DNA of 64,000 bases from Gp7-AA10 sp035636095. GTDB taxonomy: Bacteria; Acidobacteriota; Thermoanaerobaculia; Gp7-AA8. The notes under the pieces were generated by a model. It was not told where the DNA came from, searched no databases, and saw nothing but the letters and a program-made list of their open reading frames with translations. The stretch lies in the NCBI GenBank assembly GCA_035636095.1, contig DASPZU010000069.1, positions 11,323 through 75,322 of the forward strand, read 5' to 3'. Positions 17,675 to 26,899 of this stretch are shown piece by piece. The position numbers were made by a program, and so were the translations under genes. Numbering within the stretch: the first letter of the stretch is position 1; every line of letters starts with the position of its first letter.

Positions 17675-18323
17675 GACCGCGTTGCTCCTCATCACCGCCC
17701 TGACAATCCAGACCAACACGCTGGTGCTGCGCACCGGAGATCGCATTGCAGTGGAGGGAGTGGTGCGCGTGGACGGCCCGCAAGTTCTCTTCCGAGCCGG
17801 TGGCGCGCTGTACACGATTCCGACGCAAGACGTCGACCTCGATGCCAGTCGCAGCGAAGTGTTGCCGGCACCGATTCGGGCAGAGACACGGGGAAGGTTG
17901 CGCGTGACGCCTGAAGAGCGCGATCGGCTGCTTCGCGATCTCGAGCAGAATCACACCGGAACTGCGCCGCCTCCCGCGCCGCTCGAGGTTGTCGCTTCGC
18001 AAGCTCCTTACGAGCGACGACAGATCAACGAGGACGAGTGGTCTTGGCGGAATCGGGTCCACGCTTACGAAGAAGACATCCGTCGCGCTCAGGAAGACGT
18101 CGATTACCTGGAGAACAAAGCGCAAGCCCTCAAGGCCCACATCGCCGGTCTTCTGTCCCTCGGATTCAAACCGAGTCAGTTTACATACGACACGACGCTG
18201 CTCGTGAACACGGTCGACCAGATTCCGCGCGCGCAACTCGAAGTCGTGCGCGCACAGCGGCTGTACGACCAATTCCGCGACGACGCGCGCAAGCAGGGCG
18301 TGACGCCGGGCTGGCTGCGTTAG
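17673..18323 (+). CDS. Exported protein with coiled-coil, function unknown
   Basis: A protein of 216 residues. The N-terminus (MTALLLITALTIQTNTLVLR) is a short signal-like helix. Residues about 20-55 form a small beta unit (VLRTGDRIAVEGVVRVDGPQ, then LFRAGGALYTIPTQDVD) of a type often found at the start of Acidobacteriota exported proteins; compare FIVLKDGTQYKA in 31470-32189. Residues about 75-170 are rich in charged helix, including EEDIRRAQEDVDYLENKAQA, a predicted coiled coil. An upstream in-frame start at 17625 is possible. It is head-to-head with the DUF4149 gene. Confidence 0.6.
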   Translation: MTALLLITALTIQTNTLVLRTGDRIAVEGVVRVDGPQVLFRAGGALYTIPTQDVDLDASRSEVLPAPIRAETRGRLRVTPEERDRLLRDLEQNHTGTAPPPAPLEVVASQAPYERRQINEDEWSWRNRVHAYEEDIRRAQEDVDYLENKAQALKAHIAGLLSLGFKPSQFTYDTTLLVNTVDQIPRAQLEVVRAQRLYDQFRDDARKQGVTPGWLR

Positions 18324-18337
18324 CGCGCTTCGCGGGC

Positions 18338-18391
18338 GTTGTCGGTTGTCGGTGTTCGGTTGTCGACAACTGACAACCGACAACTGACAAC
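18338..18391. repeat. Heptamer palindrome, unit GTTGTCG
   Basis: Left arm units: GTTGTCG, GTTGTCG, GTGTTCG, GTTGTCG; right arm units: ACAACTG, ACAACCG, ACAACTG, ACAAC. The centre is GTCGAC with no spacer, so the array is a nearly perfect 54-bp palindrome. It fills the gap between the exported-protein gene and the convergent flavin reductase, and could act as a bidirectional RNA hairpin. Confidence 0.85.
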
Positions 18392-18392
18392 G

Positions 18393-19046
18393 TCAAGGCT
18401 CCGGTCCAAAGCTCTCCACGATCACTTCCGCGGTGTCCATCCCGTTCGCGCGCAAGGCCGACTGCACGCGCGCCAGGAAGCCATCGAATCCGGCCGTCAT
18501 CTTCAGCGAGCCTTCGAGTGTTTTTCGATTGCGTCCGATGAGCATCTCGATCTTGCCGCTTTCGTGAACGATCGCGCCCGTGCGCGCGAGCGGATCGAAA
18601 TCGCCCGCGTACAGAATGTGCCGCTGATCGGGCTCATACAGCACGGTGATCTTGCGGCGATCGCCGACGGCCAGCATGTGCAGCACGATGCTCCGAATCG
18701 GCGCGATTCCGGTGTCCCCGGCCAGGAAAACCACCGGACGGCCATCGGCCTGCGGTAGGACGAAGTCGCCGTAGGGCCCGTCGATGGAGACATCCGCGCC
18801 GGGCTCGAGCCTCTTGAGAGCTTCGCCCCCCTTGCCTGCTCCGACGCGGACGCATAGCTGCACGGCTTCCGGTAGTTGCGGCGCCGACGCGATGGTGTAC
18901 GCACGCGAAACCCCTTCCGGAAACCCGAAGTTCACCCATTGCCCGGGCTCGAAGTGGAAATCGCGATCGTTCAACGCCACCGTCAACTGAACGACCGAGG
19001 GGGCGAGCTCTTCGATCTCGGTGACGGTCGCGGTGTGCTCCGGCAT
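18393..19046 (-). CDS. FAD/NAD(P)-binding oxidoreductase (ferredoxin reductase-like)
   Basis: A 217-residue flavin reductase of the ferredoxin-NADP+ reductase fold. The N-terminal beta-barrel (1-95) ends in the FAD motif RAYTIASAP (residues 49-57). The NAD(P) domain begins with VVFLAGDTGIAPIRSIVLHM (residues 105-124), with the pyrophosphate-binding GDTGIAP. There is no attached ferredoxin or globin domain, so it needs a separate electron partner that is not in the window. It is the last gene of the minus-strand block that starts at lon. Confidence 0.85.
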   Translation of the reverse strand: MPEHTATVTEIEELAPSVVQLTVALNDRDFHFEPGQWVNFGFPEGVSRAYTIASAPQLPEAVQLCVRVGAGKGGEALKRLEPGADVSIDGPYGDFVLPQADGRPVVFLAGDTGIAPIRSIVLHMLAVGDRRKITVLYEPDQRHILYAGDFDPLARTGAIVHESGKIEMLIGRNRKTLEGSLKMTAGFDGFLARVQSALRANGMDTAEVIVESFGPEP

Positions 19047-19059
19047 GCAGCCGAAACGT

Positions 19060-19572
19060 TTACCACATCCCGGCCTTGGCGAGTTTCTGAATCTTCTTCA
19101 CGATGCGGTCGCGCTTGAATCCGCGCAGGCGATCGACGAAGAGTTTGCCATCGAGATGATCGATCTCGTGGGAGATGGCACGGGCCATCAGTCCCTCTCC
19201 CCACATGTCGCGCGGCTCGCCATTGCGGTCGAGAAAGCGAACGTGCACGCGTTCCGGCCGCACCAGCGTCTCGGTGAAATCGGGGACCGACAGGCAACCC
19301 TCGTCTTCCGTCAGCTTTCCTTCCAGGGCATCGATTTCGGGATTGACCAGAACGTGCAACTCCCCCGGACGTTTGCCGACGGAGAGATCGATGACAGCCA
19401 GGCGCTTGCTGACCCCGATCTGGTTCGCAGCGAGCCCGATCCCGGGCGCGGCGTGCATCGTCTCGACCATGGCGTCGATCAGCTTCTGCAGCGATGGATC
19501 GAATGATGTGACCGGATCCGTCCGGCGGCGCAGGACCTCGTCGCCGAATTTGCGAATCGGGAGGACCGACAA
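19060..19572 (-). CDS. def: Peptide deformylase
   Basis: Removes the formyl group from nascent proteins. It has 170 residues with all three metal motifs: GIGLAANQ (44-51), EGCLSV (C93) and HEIDH (H135, E136, H139). The start is a TTG directly after the TGA of the upstream gene (TGATTG), preceded by a GGGGA ribosome site; MSVLPIRKFGDEVLRRR aligns with the usual deformylase N-terminus, which supports this start. It is followed by the flavin reductase 13 nt downstream. Confidence 0.94.
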   Translation of the reverse strand: MSVLPIRKFGDEVLRRRTDPVTSFDPSLQKLIDAMVETMHAAPGIGLAANQIGVSKRLAVIDLSVGKRPGELHVLVNPEIDALEGKLTEDEGCLSVPDFTETLVRPERVHVRFLDRNGEPRDMWGEGLMARAISHEIDHLDGKLFVDRLRGFKRDRIVKKIQKLAKAGMW

Positions 19573-20331
19573 TCAGCTTCCCCGTTTTTTGAGACTCTCG
19601 ATCATGGCCTCGACGGTGTGCTTCGCGCGTTTCTTGTAAAACTCGTCGAGAACTTTCTGGATGCCGGGATACTTGCCGAGGGCGTTGTCGAGTTTCTCCT
19701 TATCGAGTCGCAGAAGCTCGGTGGGCTGCGAAGCCGTGATGGTCGCGGTGCGCGGCTTTCCAGTCAGGACGCTCACTTCGCCGAAGAAATCGCCCTCGCC
19801 CAGCTTGGCGAGATAGACGCTGCCGCCCGTCTGGCCTGTGCCGCGCGTGTAAACCTTCACTTCACCGTGGGCGATGATGTACATCGAGGAGCCGGACTCC
19901 CCCTCCGAGATGATGATGTCTCCTTCGCGATGCTGCTCCAGGTCCATCTCCTTGACCAGCGCGGCGCGTTCTTCGTCGCTCAACACCTCGAACAACGGAC
20001 TTTGAGGCAAGTCGCGGCTGAACATCGGTTCGCCTTTGGCTGGCGCACCGCCAGGGGGCGCTGCCGTGCCCGACGATTCGCGAACCTTCTCGGCCTTCTT
20101 GCGGACGGCGATCGCCTGCACGGTCAGGCCGTTGTCTTCATAGTACTTGGCGGTGTGCTCGTATTGCGCGGCCGCTTCTTCGAAGTCTCCGTGGCCGGCC
20201 AGCGCGTCGGCGTACTGCAATCGGATGCGCGGATTGCTGGGATATTTGTCGAGGTCGTCTTTCAGCAGAGGAATTGCCTTGGCGTAATCCTTCCGCGCGA
20301 GCAGATTTGCGCCACTAGTCTCTTCAGCCAT
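19573..20331 (-). CDS. TPR plus cyclic-nucleotide-binding-domain protein
   Basis: A 252-residue soluble protein. Residues about 5-90 are tetratricopeptide-like (LLARKDYAKAIPLLKDDLDK; YADALAGHGDFEEAAAQYEH). Residues about 115-235 form a cNMP-binding beta-roll: LFEVLSDEERAALVKEM, REGDIIISEGESGSSMYII, LGEGDFFGEVSVLTGKPRTA (the phosphate-binding cassette, FGEVSVLTGKPRTA). No DNA-binding HTH follows, so it is not a CRP-type regulator; it may be a signalling adaptor that senses a nucleotide. The FGE...RTA cassette looks intact. Confidence 0.85.
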   Translation of the reverse strand: MAEETSGANLLARKDYAKAIPLLKDDLDKYPSNPRIRLQYADALAGHGDFEEAAAQYEHTAKYYEDNGLTVQAIAVRKKAEKVRESSGTAAPPGGAPAKGEPMFSRDLPQSPLFEVLSDEERAALVKEMDLEQHREGDIIISEGESGSSMYIIAHGEVKVYTRGTGQTGGSVYLAKLGEGDFFGEVSVLTGKPRTATITASQPTELLRLDKEKLDNALGKYPGIQKVLDEFYKKRAKHTVEAMIESLKKRGS

Positions 20332-20357
20332 GCGTCGTTATTGTATCGGACGGCGCG

Positions 20358-21056
20358 CTAGTACTTGATCCGCTGCAGTTCCTGCTTCGCGGACGCGGCG
20401 GCAGTCGAGTAGGGATATTTGCGGATACATTCCTCGAACGTCTTCCGCGCCATTCCCAGGTCGCTGATTTTCTCGTAGGTAACGCCGAGTTTGAGCATCG
20501 CGTCGGGGGCTTTGTTCTCGGTCGCGAACTCTTTGGTGACCCGTTCGTAGAAACGCATCGCTTTGTTGTAGTCGCCGGCAGCAAAGTAGGTTTCGCCGAT
20601 CCAGAAAAGGGCGTTGTCGGCGAGCTGGCCGGTCGGGTCGCCGTCGAGCACCTGCTGGAACATCGCGCGCGATTCGGCATGCTTTCCCTGGCTGAACAGC
20701 ATCAGCGCGCGGCGGTAAGTTTCGGCGACGTCGGCGACGTGGAGCGCCGGCGACCTCGCCGGCGCGGTCGTGGAAGTCGCCGCCGGGGTCGGCGGCGCTC
20801 CACCTTCCAACTTCGAGATGCGGGCATTGAGGACGTCGAGGCGGTCGAGCAGCTCGGTGAGCGACGTCTGAAGGTCGACGAGCTGTTTGTCGACCGTAGG
20901 AGAGGAAGCCGGCTGGGGCGGCGGGACGAGTGACGGCTCATCCGCTGGCTGCTTGGAGGAAGCGCATGACAAAGTCAGAAGGCAGAAGGCAGAAGGCAGA
21001 AGGAAGCGGAGCGCGGCTCTTACTGCTGCCTTCTGCTTTCTGCCTTCTGCCTTCAT
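20358..21056 (-). CDS. CpoB/YbgF-like TPR lipoprotein with repeat-derived signal peptide
   Basis: A 232-residue protein. Residues about 45-75 are a short coiled coil (KQLVDLQTSLTELLDRLDVL), and residues about 105-232 are TPRs typical of CpoB/YbgF (RRALMLFSQGKHAESRAMFQ, then GQLADNALFWIGETYFAAGDY and PDAMLKLGVTYEKISDLGMA). In model bacteria CpoB coordinates peptidoglycan synthesis with Tol-Pal. The start ATG overlaps the upstream bamD-like TGA (ATGA). Remarkably, residues 1-28 are translated from the heptamer palindrome 20974-21058: the basic start MKAEGRKQKA comes from one arm, the hydrophobic LLPSAFCLL from the other, and the lipobox LTLSC follows at once. No other signal sequence is available. 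Confidence 0.85.
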   Translation of the reverse strand: MKAEGRKQKAAVRAALRFLLPSAFCLLTLSCASSKQPADEPSLVPPPQPASSPTVDKQLVDLQTSLTELLDRLDVLNARISKLEGGAPPTPAATSTTAPARSPALHVADVAETYRRALMLFSQGKHAESRAMFQQVLDGDPTGQLADNALFWIGETYFAAGDYNKAMRFYERVTKEFATENKAPDAMLKLGVTYEKISDLGMARKTFEECIRKYPYSTAAASAKQELQRIKY

Positions 21057-21058
21057 GC
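20974..21058. repeat. Heptamer palindrome, unit AGAAGGC, inside coding sequence
   Basis: Left arm: four AGAAGGC units (GTCAGAAGGCAGAAGGCAGA and onward, 20974-21006). Right arm: CTGCCTTCTGCTTTCTGCCT and onward (21025-21058); the loop is about 18 nt. The same unit occurs at 28789-28868. Here the array covers the first 28 codons of the CpoB-like gene and ends at the ATGA overlap with the bamD-like gene. Confidence 0.88.
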
Positions 21059-21841
21059 CGTCTTCATCTGATCGAGCCACCGTTTCGCCCGGTCGGCGTA
21101 GTTGCTCTTGGGAAACTCCGAGATCACGCGCTCGAAGTAGAGTCGCGCTTCCGCTTTTCTACCCAGTCCCGCCAGCGCCGTGCCCATGTCGTAGAAAACG
21201 GCATCGCGCTCGCGATAGTTCGGATAGGTGTCGATGATGTAATTCAATCGCTGGATCGCCGAGGGGTAGCTGCGCCGCTTCATGTAAAAGCGCGCGATGA
21301 TGTGCTCATGTTTCGCGAGACGATCCAGCGCGTCCTGCAGCCGCTTATCCGCTTCGGGACGCAAGGCGCTGTTCGGGAAGGTGTGGATCATGTCGTTGAA
21401 CTTCTCGACCGCTTCGCGAGTTTTCTGCTGATCGCGGTCGGGCTTTTCCATCTGTTTGTACGCCACCATCGCGATCTGCAGCATGGCGTAATCGGCGCGG
21501 TCGCTTCCGGGATAGCGATTGATGAAGTCGCGGTATTTGTACTGCGCTTCGACGAGATTCACCGGATCGCCCTGCGCGTAGTACGTGTCGGCAACCCGCA
21601 GAAGAGCGCGGCGTCCCAGCGGATCGTTGGGATGGTTTTCGTAGATGTAGCTGTAGTAGGTCCGCGCTCGCGGGTACCGCTTTTTCCCGAATTGCTCCTC
21701 GCCGCGGTCGAAAAGCTGCTCTTTGCTGAGCTTCGTCAGCTCAGGATCGACGGCCGGCCGGATCGGACGTGGTCCGCCGTGACGGCAGGCTGCGAGCGAC
21801 AGCGCGATCGCTGCCAGGAGAACGATTCCAGTTCGTTTCAA
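21053..21841 (-). CDS. bamD: BamD-like outer-membrane assembly lipoprotein
   Basis: A protein of 262 residues. The signal peptide MKRTGIVLLAAIALSLAAC ends in the lipobox LAAC. The mature part carries five TPR-like repeats in BamD style: LFDRGEEQFGKKRYPRARTY, LGRRALLRVADTYYAQGDPV, DYAMLQIAMVAYKQMEKPDR, LAKHEHIIARFYMKRRSYPS and AVFYDMGTALAGLGRKAEAR. BamD is the essential lipoprotein partner of BamA in beta-barrel insertion. The gene is translationally coupled to the CpoB-like gene; bamA is not in the window. Another outer-membrane TPR lipoprotein is possible, but length and signatures favour BamD. Confidence 0.85.
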   Translation of the reverse strand: MKRTGIVLLAAIALSLAACRHGGPRPIRPAVDPELTKLSKEQLFDRGEEQFGKKRYPRARTYYSYIYENHPNDPLGRRALLRVADTYYAQGDPVNLVEAQYKYRDFINRYPGSDRADYAMLQIAMVAYKQMEKPDRDQQKTREAVEKFNDMIHTFPNSALRPEADKRLQDALDRLAKHEHIIARFYMKRRSYPSAIQRLNYIIDTYPNYRERDAVFYDMGTALAGLGRKAEARLYFERVISEFPKSNYADRAKRWLDQMKTA

Positions 21842-21846
21842 TTGAT

Positions 21847-22512
21847 TTACACCTTCAATGCTGTAACAGAGGCGCGGATCAACTCCATTGCCGCTGTTCG
21901 GTCCTGATGCCCGAAGATCGCCGATCCCGCCACCAAAATCGTGGCGCCGGCGGACACCACCCTGGGCGCCGTCTTGGCGTCAATGCCGCCGTCGACCTCG
22001 ATCTCCACCGGAAGTCCGCGTTCGCGGATCATCTGAGCGATATGACGTATCTTGGGCACAACAGGTTCGATGAAGTGCTGTCCGCCGAATCCGGGATTGA
22101 CGGTCATCACCAGAACGAAATCGCAGAACTCGATCGAGGTGCTCAGGGATTCCGCCGGGGTAGCGGGATTGATGGCGATCCCCGCCCTGGCCCCCCCGTC
22201 CCGGATCAACTGCAGCGCTCGCTGGAGGTGCGGCTCGGCCTCCTGGTGGATGGAGATCATGTCGGCGCCGGCGTCGATAAACCGCTCGATGTAGAGCTGC
22301 GGCTGCTCGATCATCAGGTGGCAGTCGAAGGTTAGTTTGCTGACCGCGCGACACGCTTTCACGACCGCCGGTCCCATGGTGATGTTCGGGACGAAATGTC
22401 CGTCCATGACATCGAGATGCAGCAGGTCGGCCGATTTCTCGACGCTCGCGATCTCCTCCGAGAGTTTCGCGAAATTTGCGGAGAGCAGTGATGGAGCGAT
22501 TTTGATGTTCAC
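21847..22512 (-). CDS. rpe: Ribulose-phosphate 3-epimerase
   Basis: Interconverts ribulose-5-phosphate and xylulose-5-phosphate in the pentose phosphate and Calvin routes. It is a 221-residue TIM barrel with IAPSLLSANFAKL at the N-terminus, LHLDVMDGHFVPNITMGP (metal His/Asp and catalytic Asp), DCHLMIEQP, VMTVNPGFGGQHF and IEVDGGIDAKTAP. The start is GTG (22510-22512), 2 nt after the TAA of the PASTA gene. It belongs to the lon-PASTA-rpe-bamD-cpoB run. Confidence 0.95.
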   Translation of the reverse strand: MNIKIAPSLLSANFAKLSEEIASVEKSADLLHLDVMDGHFVPNITMGPAVVKACRAVSKLTFDCHLMIEQPQLYIERFIDAGADMISIHQEAEPHLQRALQLIRDGGARAGIAINPATPAESLSTSIEFCDFVLVMTVNPGFGGQHFIEPVVPKIRHIAQMIRERGLPVEIEVDGGIDAKTAPRVVSAGATILVAGSAIFGHQDRTAAMELIRASVTALKV

Positions 22513-22514
22513 AT

Positions 22515-23266
22515 TTAACCCGGTGGCGGCTGTTCGACGATGGCAGTCTCTTCGTGTCGGCAGACGACGATGCTGATCGGATCGCGCGCGCTTACCGGCG
22601 CGCCACGAAGCGGGAACTGCCGGATGATTATGCCATCGGCGATTCCCGGATAGGCCTCGAACTTGACGTTCGACACGACCAGGCCGTGCGCCTCCAGATA
22701 CGGCCGCACCTTGTCGAGTGGACGATCGATGATGTCGGGCATGATGAACGTCAGCGGCGGAGGCGTCGCACCGACCAGCAATGACACCGGCGTTTGCGCC
22801 GCTACCACCGTTCCTTTGGGCGGATCGGCGGCTAGAATTCCCTGCTCCGGCCCCTCGACATAGGACATGCTGCCGGGCTTCAGATTTTGCTGGCCGAGGC
22901 GCAACACGGCGGTCCCGGCGCGTTCACCCCTGAAATCGGGAACGCGCAGCACCAGCGGACCTGTGCTCAGCTCGACCTGGATTGTCGTGCCGCGTTTGAT
23001 CAGATTCGTCGCGCCCGGCGCGCGGTTCTGCCACACGATGTTGCCGGCTGCCACCTTGTCCGAATTGCGGCGGTGCTCGGTGTCGACCTGCAGGGTGACG
23101 CCGAGGTCCGAGCAGATCGCTTTCGCTTCATCGACGGATTTTCCGATCAGATTTGGCGTCGACACCGATTTGCCGCGGATGAAGAAGGTGAAGCAGACGT
23201 AGCTGCTCACACCGAAAAGAAGGACCGTGAGACAGGCGAAGAGTAAGTTTCCCAGGCAGCCGGACT

Positions 23267-23270
<4 letters not shown>
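22515..23270 (-). CDS. Membrane-anchored protein with three PASTA domains
   Basis: A protein of 251 residues. One N-terminal helix (about 8-30, LLFACLTVLLFGVSSYVCFTF) anchors it, with the rest outside. Three PASTA repeats follow: STPNLIGKSVDEAKAICSDL, RVPDFRGERAGTAVLRLGQQ and IMPDIIDRPLDKVRPYLEAH. PASTA domains bind muropeptides or beta-lactams on Ser/Thr kinases and penicillin-binding proteins, but no kinase or transpeptidase domain is attached here. Its ATG overlaps the lon TGA (ATGA). Confidence 0.88.
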
Positions 23271-25735
<2,465 letters not shown>

Positions 25736-25825
25736 CGTGCGCTACACTGATTTGTGACCGCGCTCAACTACATCGGCATACAAATTGTAGAAAATGCCGG
25801 TGGGTTGAACAATCATTCTGAACCA

Positions 25826-26800
25826 ATGAGTGCACCGGCTTCGACGGTCGTGGTGTCCGATCCGACGCTCAAACGCGCCGATTTGCACTGTCATAGCCGC
25901 TTTTCGATCTTCAAGTATTTCCGGCGGGCCAACACCCGAGACTGCTACAACGCCCCGGAAGACGTCTACAGGATCGCAAAAGAGCGAGGAATGAGCTATG
26001 TCACCCTCACCGATCACGACTCGATTGATGGCGCGCTGTACCTGTTGAACAAGCATCCCGATCTAAAGGATTTCTTCATCGGTGAAGAAGTCGAAACCTA
26101 CTTCCCCGAGACCGGGCAGCGCATCCACGTGGGGGTGTGGGGTCTCAGCGAAGCGCAGCACCGGGAGATTCAGCGATTGCGGCCCAACATCCGGGAGCTC
26201 ATCCCTTACATGAAGTCGGAGCGGCTGCTGTTCGGCGTCAATCACCTCTTCCAAAACTACCGGATGAAAAACGTGGCGGGCCGCTATATCGCGGAGCTGC
26301 TCGACATGTTCGACGTTTTCGAAGTGCTCAACGGTGCCATGGCGTCGTTCCACAATCGGATGGTGCAGCAGCTCATCGACACGGTGCAGCGAGAGCATGG
26401 CCGTCGCATTTCGATGGTCGGCGGCTCCGATGCCCACACCCTCAAACACGTCGCGAAAGTGCACACCGTTTCGAAGGGCGACACCGTCCCCGAATTTCTT
26501 GCCAGCGTCCGCGCCGGCGATTGCTTCGGCTGGGGCGAAGAGATGCGCTTCCGCGACCTGGTTGCCGACATCTACATTCTGTTCCTCGCCTATCACGGCG
26601 AAACCGGCGCCGATCTCCGGTCGCGCGACTACACGCCCGCCGACAAGATGATCCAGCTCGCGACGCGCCTGGCGTCGATTCCGACCGCGATCTCAGGTCT
26701 GCCCGCCGCGATCACGTCGCTGAACTACCTCAAGCAGATCGTGATCACAAAAGGCATCTCGATGCGCTTCGATCGCCTGCGCGAAGAAATCCGCCGCTAG
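25826..26800 (+). CDS. PHP-domain metal-dependent phosphoesterase
   Basis: A 324-residue protein of the polymerase-and-histidinol-phosphatase family. Metal motifs: ADLHCHSRFS (about 17-26), TLTDHDSIDGA (about 62-72), FGVNHLFQ and VGGSDAHTLKHVA. The C-terminal 70 residues carry two hydrophobic stretches (DIYILFLAY; SIPTAISGLPAAITSLNYL). Members hydrolyse small phosphoesters or nucleotides; the substrate is unknown. I start at the ATG at 25826 (MSAPASTVVV); an in-frame GTG at 25754 would add 24 unconserved residues. The stop codon lies in the left arm of a 26-bp inverted repeat. Confidence 0.82.
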   Translation: MSAPASTVVVSDPTLKRADLHCHSRFSIFKYFRRANTRDCYNAPEDVYRIAKERGMSYVTLTDHDSIDGALYLLNKHPDLKDFFIGEEVETYFPETGQRIHVGVWGLSEAQHREIQRLRPNIRELIPYMKSERLLFGVNHLFQNYRMKNVAGRYIAELLDMFDVFEVLNGAMASFHNRMVQQLIDTVQREHGRRISMVGGSDAHTLKHVAKVHTVSKGDTVPEFLASVRAGDCFGWGEEMRFRDLVADIYILFLAYHGETGADLRSRDYTPADKMIQLATRLASIPTAISGLPAAITSLNYLKQIVITKGISMRFDRLREEIRR

Positions 26801-26899
26801 TAGGTGCCGCGCCTACAGTTTTCAGTTTTTTCCACCTATGGGAGAGACGTTCTACGACCTGCAGAACAAGGCGAAAACTGTAGGCGCGGCACCTACTAG
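26797..26899. repeat. 103-bp element with perfect 26-bp terminal inverted repeats
   Basis: Left arm 26797-26822 (CTAGTAGGTGCCGCGCCTAC then AGTTTT) and right arm 26874-26899 are perfect reverse complements, separated by 51 nt. The ends are CTAG. Both flanking convergent genes have their TAG stop codon inside an arm. It could be a MITE-like element or REP variant that now works as a bidirectional terminator hairpin. There is no coding capacity beyond a 22-codon frame. Confidence 0.8.
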
